From contig CM077115.1 of assembly GCA_039619475.1 (NCBI GenBank), positions 517,162,815-517,226,814 on the forward strand: DNA of 64,000 bases, in the 5' to 3' direction. The notes beneath the pieces were generated by a model, which was not told the DNA's origin, ran no database searches, and worked only from the letters and a program-made list of their open reading frames with translations. Source of the stretch: Icerya purchasi (lineage: Eukaryota; Arthropoda; Insecta; Hemiptera; Monophlebidae). The position numbers and the translations under genes were made by a program. Each line of letters begins with the position of its first letter. Position 1 is the stretch's first letter. Positions 12,481 to 24,660 of the stretch are shown here, piece by piece.

Positions 12481-12899
12481 AGGCGGACCGTGTTGTCGCA
12501 TCCGAATGCAGCCCGTTCATGTTGAGGACAGTAGCGCGACAAGCAATCATCATCTATGTATAGTTAAATAGGAATATGCGTATGTATTGCCGTGGAATAG
12601 GCAAACGAAGAAACCGATTCCATGTAAACGGCAGTGTAGGCAGCAACCCTCTTTTGTTAAATGCCGGAGGCCGGGCAGAGCGGTTCTAGCAGATTCTGCT
12701 GAATGCGTCTGTTGCCGAATGTTCGCCGTCCGGTGTCTGTGTGTGCGCGCGTGCAAGCTCTTCTCTGATATGTTATTTCATCGGTTTATGTACAAGAGCT
12801 TGGGTGCCGAGGGCCATTATTTTATTTGCCGTTCAGACATTATAAGGGAGGCACCGACAGTACTCGTTTATCTTGCTGACTTCATCCAGCTAAAACAAC
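12481..12899. other. GC- and CpG-richer patch
   Basis: Base composition rises clearly above the surroundings, and CpG words (GCGCGAC, GCGCGCG) are frequent. An open + strand frame of 208 codons spans 12587-13213. Its first 100 residues, cysteine- and arginine-rich, match nothing I know. It could be a regulatory patch or a non-coding exon. Its later part looks like LINE sequence (next entry). Confidence 0.3.
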
Positions 12900-13213
12900 A
12901 TCCTTCATCTAGAGCATTACACGCGATACTTGCATGTACTGACCATTTAGACCATCTTTCTTTTCCGAATTCTCCTACTCTACTCTCGCTCTCTCGCTCT
13001 CTGATATCATCTTCATCGATTGTGTCTTCCTTACAACTACTAACCCCGTTCCCGTTCCTCCTAATCTGCGCCACTTCATCGCTCGCACCATCTATCTGCG
13101 CATTTATTAAAATTAATCAACTGATAAAAAGTCGTTCGTTTTTATCTTTATTTTACTTAAAGACGAATCGGGTAATGAAACTTTTTATTTTACCCTTCGT
13201 TAATATTCGATGA
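12900..13213 (+). pseudogene. Possible LINE C-terminal fragment
   Basis: Residues include ACTDHLDHLSFPNSPTLL and LLTPFPFLLICATSS, then SLAPSICAFIKINQLIKS. These line up loosely with the NHILFECPALF and LLTPFNASFILSFPSP blocks of the relic at 2039-2291. The C/T-rich base bias on the coding strand is the same. Cysteine spacing is not preserved, so this is weaker than the other fragments. It may be an older copy or a chance resemblance. Confidence 0.35.
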
Positions 13214-14949
13214 AAACTGAGTTAATTTTCTTATGATTTCTATAGTGTCAAAAAATGATCACATTATTTTTAAATATCATTTTACCGCCGCCGTTATTTC
13301 AAACGACCGTTTTTTCCGAATTTTTACATCAGATGTCTTTTCCGAGTTGAAACGACGAGGACACAGTCAAGAATTTCTGCGCACTCCAATTTGTTGCTAG
13401 AAAATTCTCATAGAGATACTCTCACTTCGAATCGCTTTCCGGAATCGTTCGATGCAGACTGCTTTTGTCTGTGTCGCGCGAAACCCGTACGATTAATTTT
13501 TATGCGTACATTTGAGAGATCGAGCCTATTGAATTTTCCACTGTCGATTATTAACGACCGCCAACGGGAGTAGGGAAAAACCATTCCTCTGATAGGTTTG
13601 TTAGAAATGGGCTAGGTCAGCCTTTAGGTGTCTTTTTTTCCAGAAGGTAATAGTCTCGCCCGGTTGATTGGCATTGACCGCAAATAATACAGAGAAAACA
13701 GAAGAAATACACACCTGTCTTTGTTGATTACTTTGAAATGAAGATTTTACTTTGTAAAGACGCTCTGAATAAACATCCGAAAGCGAAGCGGTAATTTTAA
13801 GAATGGTTCGCGTGAAAAACTTACTTTTTAATAACCCTGTTTCATTTGTACAATTTAATAAAATAACTGTTTTATCATAATTCCCGAAAAATACGGAAAG
13901 GAAGTTGTGCTTATAGAACTCGAAAATTTACTACTACTCCAATGAAGATCGAACAAATTTAAAGCATTTCGTCTTAAGATGTTCAAGTATGCTTTTCCTT
14001 GATATCGTCGCAGGTGAGCCCGGATGATGACGGTTGTAGTTCAAAATGTGCTCTTGCTGAGAGCCATGAAAGCGCGTTGACTTATCTGAAAATGAAATGA
14101 ACCGCCCTCTACTATGAAAAACGTTTAAGAAATACACATTCAAAAGATGCTTTTTCTGTAGCCTGAAGTTTGGCGGAAAAGCTAGTTTGTTGCTAGTTTC
14201 AGTCTTTATATGAACAACACATAGAAGGCACTGCACCACTACACCCCTCCCCTTGAAACACTTGGCTCCATCAGTTAGTGCGTAGATAAAATTTCGATAG
14301 TGCAACCTAAATGAGTTTACACTGGTAGATATAGAGTAGGTTTCTCTTTAAATCTTCAAACTAAGTGTCCGCTATTCGGAATAACTAATGTCGTATGCTG
14401 TATGGGAGAGAGCTCGAAGATACACGATATACTTATTTGCGCGTTTTTACTGAGAAGACGAATTTTTTAAGGATAAAAAATTTTTACTGAATTATTTCAT
14501 AGTGTAAATTACAGTTACATGATTTGTTCACGAATATTCTCAAGTCATATTTCTAACGATCACTGATTTTCATCATTTGAAAACAGGTAGTTATGGAGAA
14601 TAGAACATTTCTTTCGTAATGATAAGATTTTCAATCGTATCTTAAGAGGGATTTCCGAACCGTAGATAATCATAGTCCAACTTAAAAACCTTACTAAGAA
14701 TTTATAAAGCAACGTTGCGAAATTACTACTAGCTTTAATGGGATTAAAAATTTTAAGAAACTGATTTTGAAGGATTTTCCAAATTAGCTTGGAGTATGCG
14801 CAACCGCACAATTATTTGCTTGCTTAGAAAAAATAATTTTTCGATTATCAATTTTAAGCAGAAAGTACACTTTGAAAAAAGTGAAGTAATATACACCACT
14901 CTGGATAAAAACCAAAATTTTAGTTCAGACAAAGAGGAAGAACGGAGGA
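13214..14949. other. No recognisable gene; open 123-codon frame on - strand
   Basis: The - strand frame 13934-14305 has mixed composition and is longer than most chance frames here (motifs such as RGRFISFSDKSTRFHG). I recognise no domain and it lacks obvious splice context. It could be an old transposon remnant or chance. Two further - strand frames (14560-14811, 14753-15220) run into a tandem repeat and are rejected. Confidence 0.25.
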
Positions 14950-15041
14950 AATAATGAATAAATAATGAATAAATAATGAATAAATAATGAATAAATAATG
15001 AATAAATAATGAATAAATAATGAATAAATAATGAATAAATA
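14950..15041. repeat. 11-bp minisatellite (ATAATGAATAA), 8 copies
   Basis: Eight near-perfect head-to-tail copies of ATAATGAATAA, followed by a poly(A) tract at about 15055-15072. Because 11 is not a multiple of 3, three units give an artificial 11-residue protein repeat on the - strand. Confidence 0.95.
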
Positions 15042-15409
15042 ATAAAATGAATTAAAAAAAAAAAAAAAAAAAGTATTTCGATATTACCATTTCCGAATAA
15101 GGATAATACTACAGTAGTGTCTGTAGAATACAATAACATATGCAAAGAGTTGTATTGTAAAGAAGCGACTTTTACCACAAAACAATGATCGATTATTAAC
15201 GCGCACCTTGGTGAGCACAACGATAAACAGCAAAACTTTCCAAAGTTGAATTCTATATACTACTAGCGAAGAACTACTCTAATTGTATGAATTCGTAGGA
15301 ACAACATTAAGACATTGTAACACAGAGTTTCTTGTCACTAATATTACAGTGATATTTCTGTATAATCAACCAACCACTATTAGCGCTTTGTAGTGCATTT
15401 GTGGATTCC

Positions 15410-15462
15410 ATTAATAATAATAATAATAATAAATTGAATTGAATTGAATTGAATTGAATTGA
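15410..15462. repeat. (TAA)n then (ATTGA)n microsatellites
   Basis: A short TAA run is followed by about six copies of ATTGA. Confidence 0.9.
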
Positions 15463-16910
15463 GTAAATTGAAATTGAATTTATTTATTTATTGCGAAACA
15501 CGTCGAAAGACCGTCTGAGCGCTGTTTCTTTATTACGCAAACGAGTAGGTTAGGTGGGTACTAAAATGCAAAAATGTGCGCTATAATCAAAAATCAAATC
15601 GAATCAAAATGTACCACAAATTTGTAAATATTATTAAATTTAGAGGCCGTCGCCTATTAATGGCAGTAAAGTCGGTAAAAATTTGAGAACAATTTGTGTA
15701 AATTTTGCGAAATAAATACTCATTCATAATTTTGCAACTTTATCGCGTGCTTCAAGAAGTGTGATCGTCAGAGACATTAATCAGTCCAGAAGGACATTTG
15801 GGGGAATTATATAATTACGTAAAATCTTCTACGGTAGGTAGCAGATTTAGGAAATGCATAAAGAAAATCAAATTATAGAATGGTTTAAAAATTACATAAT
15901 TATTACAATTTTTAATTTAACTTTTGTTTTATTTTTAGTTATGAAAAAAACGAAATTATAAAATTCCAGCTAAAATATGGTAGTTTAGAAATAGTAAGAA
16001 AGATGGAGTATTTCTTAATAGAAAATTTAATTTTTTTATTTTTTATTTTTGTTAGTAATCCGATCCGAATATCATTCATGAGCAAGTTTAAATATTTCTT
16101 GTTGAACTACTATTTTTAATTAAAATTACGAAATAATTAAAAATAAATAAGAAAAGACAAAAGAAGATCGATGATAAGTACATTTAAAATAGAATAAAAA
16201 CGTATAACATTAATAGTTTTACTAGTAAAAAAACTAGTTTCCTTAATTATTTGTAGGCTGATTCCCCCAGTTTTTTTCCATTTTTATTGCGGGCTCTGTA
16301 ATTGCAGATGTGACCATGGTATGGTATAACTCCTTTTTAACCTTCGGCAATGTCATTCGTTTTCTTTTCAGAATTCATACGTTTGGCATTTTTCGACGTT
16401 GATTGTCATTGTTAGAACATCCGTGGTATAATAATATAGGGTTCTTTGTCTCAGATTCCATTCCTTGTTACTCCTAATTGCTACTTATTAACACGTGTTG
16501 ATCGGTAATCGTCTATTATTGGCAAGCCCCCTCCTAGCGGGAAAAACCGAAACAAGAAAGAAAAAACAACAGTACATTAGTTATAATTAAATCCGCATGT
16601 TGTAATATTCATACACAAATCTTTTTAATAGCTTAAATTAAGTTTCTCTCTGTTATAACACATTTTTCCATAGAGACAGACTTTGGTGCATTGGGGAGGG
16701 GGATGTCCGCTATTTCTCCCTCCGTGGATCCGCCACCGGATTAAAATTCATACCTCTGACGCGACACGAACGTTTAAATACCTACTAGGAAAGCTTCTCG
16801 CTAACCGCTTTTTGGCATCGGCTTTTTGTATCATCAATATTAGATAGTTATCGATCAAACATTTTTCTCTTTCCGAAAAATACAATATTCAACGGAACTT
16901 CTTTTGCGAA
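15463..16910. other. AT-rich, no gene seen
   Basis: No supportable feature. A G-rich piece at about 16685-16740 (TTGGGGAGGGGGATG, then GGATCCGCCACCGG) resembles an end of the G-rich hAT-type elements found elsewhere here, but I could not find a matching second end. Confidence 0.4.
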
Positions 16911-17118
16911 TTTTATTCGGAAAAATTTTTTTATTTATAAATTTAAAACTAAATAAGCGACATGCTTTTTTTTTTTTTCGAGAGCACAATCATCCATGTG
17001 CTTTTCTACAATATGTATGTAGAAAAGCACATGGATGATTATGCTCTCGAAAAAAAAAAAAAAACATGTCGCTTATTTAGTTTTAAATTTATAAATAAAA
17101 AAATTTTTCCGAATAAAA
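16911..17118. repeat. Near-perfect 100-bp-arm hairpin with 7-nt loop
   Basis: The left arm 16911-17010 and right arm 17018-17118 are almost exact reverse complements, separated only by ATATGTA. The arms hold TAAATAAGCGACATG, a homopolymer of slightly different length on the two sides, and GAGAGCACAATCATCCATG. Differences are limited to the homopolymer and a very few bases (CACAATC against GATTATG). Such a structure would fold fully if transcribed. It could be a young palindromic MITE, an inverted duplication, an hpRNA precursor, or an assembly artefact. Confidence 0.9.
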
Positions 17119-17459
17119 AAGTTGCTTAAAATCGTCTTTGTACCAAATTTTCTTCCAGTCCGTCAAGTGTACGTATATAGGAGTTTTAAAAATCCGCCTC
17201 GATTCCTATGATTGTCCCGTTTTTCTTTTTTTTTTTTTTTCAATTCCGAATGAATCGACATGCACCGTGTAAATTAATCGACGATTCTTTAGCGGACGCG
17301 GCCCTCCTTTCGGCTCTTGACTATCTATGAGGAGGTTCGGCGTGGCGAAAAGGCACGCGACTCTCTTCGTAATCGGAAAATTGTATATCACCGAAATGAA
17401 AACACACAATGTCGGATGCAGTTTTAAAAAAAAAGCGCGAAAAATAATTTTCATCGGTT

Positions 17460-18663
17460 AACATCGTGAATTATGTGCGTGTATAGAGATAGATATGCAG
17501 AACAAAAGGCGGTATCGCAGCGAGCGGCAAAGAAACAGATAGCCCTCCGTATAGAGATATGCGTTTATTCGAGAAGAGCTGTAAAAATGTTGCTGGCTGT
17601 CGATAATGCGGGCGGGTGGTAGTTTTAATATTAATCCGAATGCGCGCGGTCGACGTAACGGTGCTTGATATATCACGTCGGGGAACGAGTTTTTCTAGGG
17701 GATTGCTGGAACGGGAGATGTGGAGGAAAAGGATGCGATGAGAATAAGTATGTCTTCTGTATCGAATCTATCTAAAGCGGCAAGATTTACAGGTTTCAAT
17801 AGGAGAGGACCGTTGAATAAGTGTTGCCTCCGTCGCACGAGCCTAGTCTAGACGCAGCTCTGCGAATTCCGGAAAAAAAGCCCCAGTCTGGTTCCGCCTT
17901 TAGCGTCAAAGGTCTCCCAGTTTAACAGAACAATTTGATAATAACCGTGATAAGTAGACATTGCGAAATCGTCATTCTATTTTCATAATACACACAACGT
18001 CGTCCTCTGGTGAGCGTACACGGGCGACACACGAATAAGGAAAATGCAGAACCGGAGATCGCAGCGAGAGACGAAGACCACCACCAGCAGCCGGTTAATC
18101 GGCTTATGTATTCGTTTCGTACTAACGACCGGCCGGCAGATGAGAGAGACGCAACATTAGAATGTTGGCAAAGGATTCGCGAAAGCTCTAGCCGAGACTT
18201 CTCCGTTTCCTTCAACATCGCCGCTCCGCGCTATACACAGATTAAATTATCCACCAGCAGCACAACGAAGCCCCACAGACAGATGAATCTTCGCCGCCGC
18301 GCGCCCTACAACCGTCGCCCCCGCGCCCAAACACCGCGACATCAACCAGAATACATGGATGTTCGCCGCCGCAGAGCACAAGTCTTCCTGGGAACGGCAT
18401 AAAATTTCATTTTTCACAGCAGCGACAGAGCCTACTAAAAATTACGCGCCCCTTTTCATCCTGCTTAACCAGCCGCTTCATCATTCGCTGTACCGGGTTA
18501 AAAATTTGTTTTTCCGCAATTGCTTCGCCATCGCCCACTATATATATGTCGAACATATGTACCAAAATCTGGCCAACGACAACGGTTGCTTCTCCACAGA
18601 CAACGTCGCAGCTAGAAAACTAACTGCTGACAATTTAATTCTCTCCTTTAAACCAGCTCGCTA
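17460..18663. other. GC- and CpG-richer patch, open frames of uncertain meaning
   Basis: This patch is clearly less AT-rich than its flanks. On the + strand 18010-18402 is open for 130 codons (arginine-rich, for example RRRAPYNRRPRAQTP) and overlaps a second frame at 18359-18673. On the - strand 17206-17454, 17458-17676 and 17922-18218 are open too. Several overlapping frames in one GC-rich patch usually mean low stop-codon density, not coding. I recognise no domain. A promoter, 5' exon or enhancer of the host gene is possible. Confidence 0.3.
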
Positions 18664-20499
18664 TCATATTTAACCTTAACCGATTTATATCTGTACATTA
18701 TTACGTATATAGCGTATCTATTTCTTATAAATATACCGATATAGTATAGAGACGCTCTACAAAAGCCCTAGTCAAATTTTCAATTTATGCTGCATGGCAG
18801 GAACTGTTTCCGTAACGACTTTTACGGATTAAGCACGATATCGAATCTTCTCATTTTACTCTTCATACCGGATGAGAGCGCATTTCATCAATCAGTATAT
18901 AATTTTTGAAAAAAAAGTTTCAACGAGAAAGGAAGGAACCCCCTTTCAATTAGATTTGAAATATATTTCAGTACCGAAAGAATTAAGAACGTAAAATTTT
19001 GGGAAAATTTTAAGCTCACCCTGATCCTTTTTTTTTTTTATTGTAATGGGGGGGGGCTCAACGGGCAACAGATTTTTCAATAATTTAAAAAAAAACAAAA
19101 CTTTATTGCAATAAGATCAAATTACATAATACTATTGACGTTCAAACGAAAAGGTGCTTGGGTTTCTAGAGAATTTGGACCGTGGAACGCCCTTGTAGTC
19201 AACTGAAATTAATGAAACAAATTGAAATTTTATTTTATTAAAATAAATTATTTCACTTTGCATGAAACTAAATTTAACGAAAAAAAGAAAAAAATTAAGG
19301 GCAAAGAGAAAAAAAACACTTCTTTTTTTTTTTTTTTGTAAACAAATCGTTAAAAATAATATTTATTATAACGATTTATACGAAAAAAAAAACATAACAT
19401 ATAAACAACCGTATATTTCTACACTTCTATATATGTAATAATATAACACATTTAGCATTTTATTTAATCCGTACCCCAAAACCAGTGTTTCTTACCGGAT
19501 AGATGAGACTTATAAATTTACTTATTATTAGTCGTATATAATTAAAGTTTGCGGGAAAAACAATAAAAAAAGGAAACCTGAAAAAAAATGCGGAAATCCT
19601 TCCAGAAAATAAAGGAAGATTTATATACTAATTTAATCTAGAACGAATATTACATACGAGAAATCGAAATCCGTAATTTGCTTAACAATAATACGAGATG
19701 ATACGAAATGTGTATAACTTAGACATTATGCAATCGCCAGACACACAAGAGTTTCATAGAATTATTCATTTAAGTGTCAATAGTATATGTACTTTATCCT
19801 TTTATGTTTATATTTTTTGTATCCAAGCTTTAGGGTTTGATAATCATATTAACACCTATATTATTTACTAATATTAAGTCAGATGCATTGTGCAGGTTTC
19901 AAGAAATTTCCGCGTGTTTAACTATTTCACGAATGTACACGGCATTTTTACATATTCACGCATATAGTGTCGATGCTAGTGTATCGTGGTTTATTTAGTA
20001 CTATTCGTAGACAATGATTTTGAATTCTTTCGAGTCCCTGAAAAATAATTTAACTGCTAGACGACAGAATTATTATTACTGCATATAATATTTTGGGAAG
20101 GATGATTTGTTTATAGATAATAAGTTTGTTTTCAGGTGTTAAATGAGATTTTCTATTAAAGTTATAGACAACAATTATCTCTTTCGAGCTTTTATAAATT
20201 TATTTTTGCAAAGTTTCGTGAAAGTTAATCTTTTATCAAGTGTTAGACCCTTCCTAAAGGTACTACTGGATTTCATCCTTCCATTATTCAACCTGTCTGT
20301 CTTGGATGTTTACTTCTTTTCGTATACATGGGGTCGTCTTCTAGTAAATAAAATGACTTCCGTTTTATTGTTGTTTATTTTAACCTGCCAATCTGTACAA
20401 AATTTCAAGTTGATCGGTTCATCACTATTTTTTCAGTTACATTCCGTGGCACGCCAAAAAAAAAAAAAAACGCATTTTGAGAAAATCCACATCGAAAGA
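18664..20499. other. AT-rich, no gene seen
   Basis: Homopolymer runs only. The + strand frame 20143-20565 (140 codons) is hydrophobic, crosses a poly(A) run, and ends in LINE tail sequence. I do not support it as a gene. Confidence 0.45.
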
Positions 20500-20690
20500 G
20501 GCTTATACCGTTTCGATGTATATCAGCGATCGTCTCTTTTCTCTTTTCCTTTCTTTTCTTTTTGATCTTTCTTTTGTTTATTTTAATTTTCTCTCTTTTG
20601 TACTCTTATAAGTGTCTATCACTTATAAGATGTAACTCTTCTCGGCGTTGCAAATGGCCTGGCTGCCAAGCGACTTTATATAAATTAATT
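20500..20690 (+). mobile_element. LINE 3' end fragment (tail only)
   Basis: The segment around AACTTCTCGGCGTTGCAAAT and GGCTGCCAAGCGACTTTATA matches, in reverse complement, the 3' end of the - strand LINE at 59580-60300. That copy has TCGGCGTCGCAAATGGCC, TAGCTGCC and GCGACTTTAAATAAA. The preceding CTTTTCTTT-rich stretch and TCTTATAAG words also match. This is a second copy of that family, truncated to its 3' untranslated region. Confidence 0.7.
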
Positions 20691-21432
20691 AAATTAAATA
20701 TACATATAAACTCCTCTATAACGGAGAGTTTTTTTTACTCAACTATACAAAAAAAGGACAGTTATGGAGGCCGAATTTTTCTCTACAGTCGTCGCAATTA
20801 ACTCCTAGTATTCAAAAAGTGAACTTAGCCAACTTGTGTCTGGCTAAGAAATTAAAAGGTAGAGATCGTAAAGGGTGCACGCGCTCGTTTACCTGCCCCT
20901 CTACTTTTGGAGCGCATGATTTTGGTGACTTCCCTTAGGGACCTTTACGACTTTCTGTTGGCTTTAAAACTTTGGAAGTATATTCTTCAGTTATTAAATG
21001 AATTTTTAAAGCAATAAAAAAAATGCAAAAAAATCATTATCTGGCGGAGGTGCTGGAGCGTATCGGATGATTGCTTATAGATTTAAAATTTATTAAATCT
21101 CGATACAGTCACGCACCTTGACTTTTTCACAACACGAAATTATTGCATATTTTATGTTAAAATTCCTTCCTCATAATTATAATTAATAAATTTCATTTAT
21201 CCTCACGATGACGCTAAATTTTACGCTACAGAAATTTAGCGAGTCCTGTAAGAAACTGAAAATTTTCGTTCCCTACATGAAAACGGAAAAAAACTTTTTT
21301 TCAAAACACATTGTTCACCTTTTTTTTTTATACCGTGGCCGTTAAGAAAAAGATTACAAAACTAAATAAAGTAAGAAGATTACAAAAAAAAATAAAGCAA
21401 AAAGATTATAAAAAATATATAAATTAAAAAGA

Positions 21433-21732
21433 TTACAAAAAAAAAATAAAGTAAAAAACATCTGATTTTTTTTGATTTGGCTTGCAAATTTTAGGTGAGG
21501 TAATTTTCGTAAAATGAGTACTCATTTCTTGACGTTCAAAAAAGAGTTTTATTAAAAACTGTCGTCGGAGCATAAATTCCATCTCCGAGTAGGTTAAACT
21601 AAAGATATCTTCGTCTGACACTTTCGTAAGGTGCTCGGTGATGAAATGCCGTGCTGATATGGTACCCACTTCCTGAAACACCTTTCCAGTCCTTTCGGCT
21701 GAGAGCACTTCAGTTCTTCTTGAAACAGACAA
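21433..21732 (-). other. Unrecognised 99-codon open frame
   Basis: A - strand frame with balanced composition (residues such as GKVFQEVGTISARHFITEHL). It abuts a + strand LINE relic beginning near 21770 and may simply be antisense to decayed LINE sequence. I recognise no family, no splice context was confirmed, and I do not claim a gene. Confidence 0.2.
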
Positions 21733-21769
21733 TTCAGCAGTAATCTACTCTGTCTCTCTGGTGGCTGTA

Positions 21770-22315
21770 AATTCCATATCTGATGTTTTCAGTGATAAAC
21801 AACACACTACAGGTATCTGCCTCGCCACGCGTCATAGCATTCCTTTGAATTGCAAGTCACTCGGCGGGGGGTTCGTGGAAATGAATTGGCCGACAGAACA
21901 TCCAAACTCCGATCCAGACACTCCAGTACAGCTTTTCAGACTTTGTTTGCTACCTAAAATTGGCTTTGAGTACACCATTTGGAATCAACGATGGCTGTCT
22001 ATCTCATGTACCTAAAATAAACTTCACCAAATAAGGTAGCATATCTAACCGTGAAAGACTCATCTGAGCCGAAGAAGAGATAATGTAATCGCGTTACCAG
22101 ACTCCGGCTCAGACATACGCAACTCACGCACGGCTACCTACTGCAAAAATCACCGGCTCCAATCTGCAGCATATGTAAGTCTGATTTTCCCGTTCTCCAT
22201 ATCGTCGCAGAATGTCCCCAGTTCAATTCCCTCAGATTAACACATAATCTTCCCTCCTCCTTGTCCAATATCTTCCGTAAATTAAAAGCCCCCGTATTTT
22301 GGGCAAAACCTGTAT
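21770..22315 (+). pseudogene. I/Jockey-type LINE relic: RNase H end and zinc-knuckle C-terminus
   Basis: Across frameshifts the + strand gives ASHSAG then VRGNELADRTSKLRSRH, the C-terminal RNase H signature (SH-G-x-GNE-AD). It continues with TIWNQRW, then NKLHQIR and KTHLSRRRDNVIAL, TRLRLRHTQLTHGYLL, and finally CSICKSDFPVLHIVAECPQF with a stop near 22315. This order is the canonical C-terminal half of a Jockey/I-type non-LTR element: RNase H, W-x3-W linker, LTRLR-H-LTHGYLL, then CxxC-HI-ECP. There are several stops (TGG to TAG or TGA types) and at least two frameshifts, one just before TRLRLR. Reverse transcriptase is absent. Confidence 0.8.
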
Positions 22316-22329
22316 AGAGTTCCTTACGG

Positions 22330-23929
22330 TCCCGAACAACTCTCCCCCATAGTGTCGATTATGTACGAATTTGATTATTTCGTCATCGCATCTTAAGTAT
22401 TGTCTATCCCTTTTTTTCCGCATTATATACCAGTTTTTTGCATGCTATGTTCACCTATCATCCTTCAACCTTATATTTAACGAGGATTTTATTTTGTCCC
22501 TAATAGTCCTGTTTCTCTGATCCTATCCTTATGTTTGATATTCAGGATGGATCATAGCGTTTTGAATTTTTGTTCTAGACCATGTTTGAGAGCGGTAACT
22601 GTAGATTCGGAACCATACAACTATTAAATATTTCGCTTTGATCCCAAATGTACATTGAAGAAAGTAAATATTTTCGATATGTTTTTCTCTATTCGTTTCT
22701 GCCACACTGAACAATCAGTTGAGCTTATTCGAGCGTAATGCATTTTCCGTATTACGATAATATGTGCAGAGTTATATTGAGCTTTGATTAATTTTTTTCC
22801 CCCGTAATTTCCGGATCTCCTTATTACGACGGTTATTAACACTGGAATGCGCTAAATGAGGCACAGTTTTACGTTAGCAGCGATTAAATTTGCAAATCAC
22901 TTTCGAGAAAATAACTGTTATTCACGAAATCAGATATAATATATTTTTGAAGAGATTCCGCTTAAACTTCTCTGTGGTGGTCTATCTTGCTCGCGATTAA
23001 TGTTCGACTTCCCGCCGAGTTTCGGGTTGGTTGCGCAATTATTATTAAATCTAGTTTATAGTTCGTTCGCTTGACGACTCGTGTTTTACAGTCGGGTCAA
23101 AAGCGATTAAGAAAATCCGTTTTATTAATTGATCGGAGTCGGCGCCTATTATATAATTAAGATAAATTTATGAGTTTCGTTTTGGAGGTTATATACATTT
23201 TTTTTTTTTTTTGTTTTTTTTTGTTTTCTTTCTTTTTGGCGGTCGTGTTTAATTTTTGATAATTTAGACCGATTTTCTCTTTGTTCGTTTGAAAGTGTAA
23301 CAATCAGTGACAACAATATCGTGTGAGTTAATATCGATATAAATATAATTCATAATTAATTAAAATAAATGTTGAAAGTGGAGGTCTGTCTTTTATTAGT
23401 TTAACAACATTTGAAAAAAAAAAATAAATAAAAAGTTGTTATAATCGTCAGTTTAAAAGAGGCCAATTTTTAATAAAAAAAAAAAAAATTAAAATACCAG
23501 TGTTGGCTATTACGTAAAGGTGCGAGTAAAGAAAATCGAAACCTTTGTAAACTTACAAGGTTGATGGAAATATTACGTGTCTCAACATTCCGAGTATAAT
23601 TTTTTACACCGCATTATTATTGGAAAAATCTATATATCGGTCAGCAGTGGTGGTTCCTCTTACGAGTATGGATGAGTACCGATGAATTCTAAGAGTAATT
23701 ATTAAATTTAAAAAGAAAAAACAAATAATCTTCTTTGAGATGCACTTTCTTTGCTTAACACGATATAAAAATTAGCCAGAAAAAAATTTCTATTACAATA
23801 TAACAGTTGTAGCGGGGTTAACTGTATTGCAAGGAGGATACACAAAAATTTGTTTTGTTATTTATGCGAGTGGGACAGTCGCGCAAGAGATAAGCACTAC
23901 GTAGTAAAAAATTAGCCATAAAGAGCGAG
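22330..23929. other. No gene seen; unique-looking AT-rich sequence
   Basis: No repeats or frames I can support. The 22860-23130 part is more complex in composition than its surroundings and could be non-repetitive intron sequence. Confidence 0.35.
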
Positions 23930-24545
23930 TTTGATGCCTGGAGTCAAGCACGTAAAAGAAGAACCTTTAGTTCAAAGTGAAAATTTTTTTTTTTTGGCAA
24001 CACCACTCCGTACAAAGCTGTGAGTGTTACGAAAAATTTTGTAATAGCCATGAACAGAGACGGGGTGAGAAGGCTTTCAATACATCAAAAGCAAATTCCC
24101 TCGAATCAGGAATCTTTGTAAGTCCGCAAATACCAGAGCGCTTATGAAGGACTTAAATTTTATAAGTACGTTGAATAAAGCTGAAAAAAGAGCATGGACC
24201 GCTTTCGTAGAAGTATGTCATAATTTTCCTGGGAAACAAAAAAAAAAAAACTGAAAACTACCACGAAATCATCCAAGAACTTCTCTTTCTGCATCTGAAA
24301 TAATGCAACATGTCCCTTAAACGTCATTTTTTAGACTCTCACTTAGATTTCTTCCTCCCAAAAATCTTGGAGCAGTATCAGATAAACATGGTGAAAGGTT
24401 TCATCAAGACATAGTGCACATAGAGAGGCTCTAGACAACGGGAAATGGTTAGAAATGCTTGCCGATTTTCATTGGTCGATTCGTCGCGAAACTCCAACAG
24501 GAAAATATGAAAACGAAAAAAAACTACAAAGTGAAATAGTGCTAT
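23930..24545 (+). pseudogene. Relic of a repeated arthropod protein family (MSLK-HFLDSHLDFFP type)
   Basis: Across frame breaks the + strand reads VKHVKEEPLVQS, PPLRTKL-like residues, AMNRDG, EGFQYIKSKFP, RALMKDLNF, LNKAEKRAWTAFVEVCHNF, then MSLKRHFLDSHLDFF and NLGAVSDKHGERFHQDI. After a frameshift it gives GKWLEMLADFHWSIRRETPT-GKY. I recognise this order from uncharacterised proteins present in many copies in arthropod genomes, which I believe to be transposon-associated. I cannot name a Pfam family or enzymatic activity. Multiple frameshifts and stops, including TAG after HIERL, show it is dead. The - strand frame 24378-24599 is its shadow. Confidence 0.6.
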
Positions 24546-24625
24546 TAACAGCACAAGTATAATTCGATTATCTAAATGGATTTTGATGTTTTGTAACAAA
24601 TTTTACCTAATATTGTACCAGTTAT

Positions 24626-24660
<35 letters not shown>

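Noticed and set aside
14753..15220. 155-codon - strand frame with repeated YSLFIH units
   Set aside because: The repeats are a translation of the 11-bp minisatellite 14950-15041.
18010..18402. 130-codon arginine-rich + strand frame
   Set aside because: Overlapping frames on both strands in a GC-rich patch, no domain, and no clear splice or start context.
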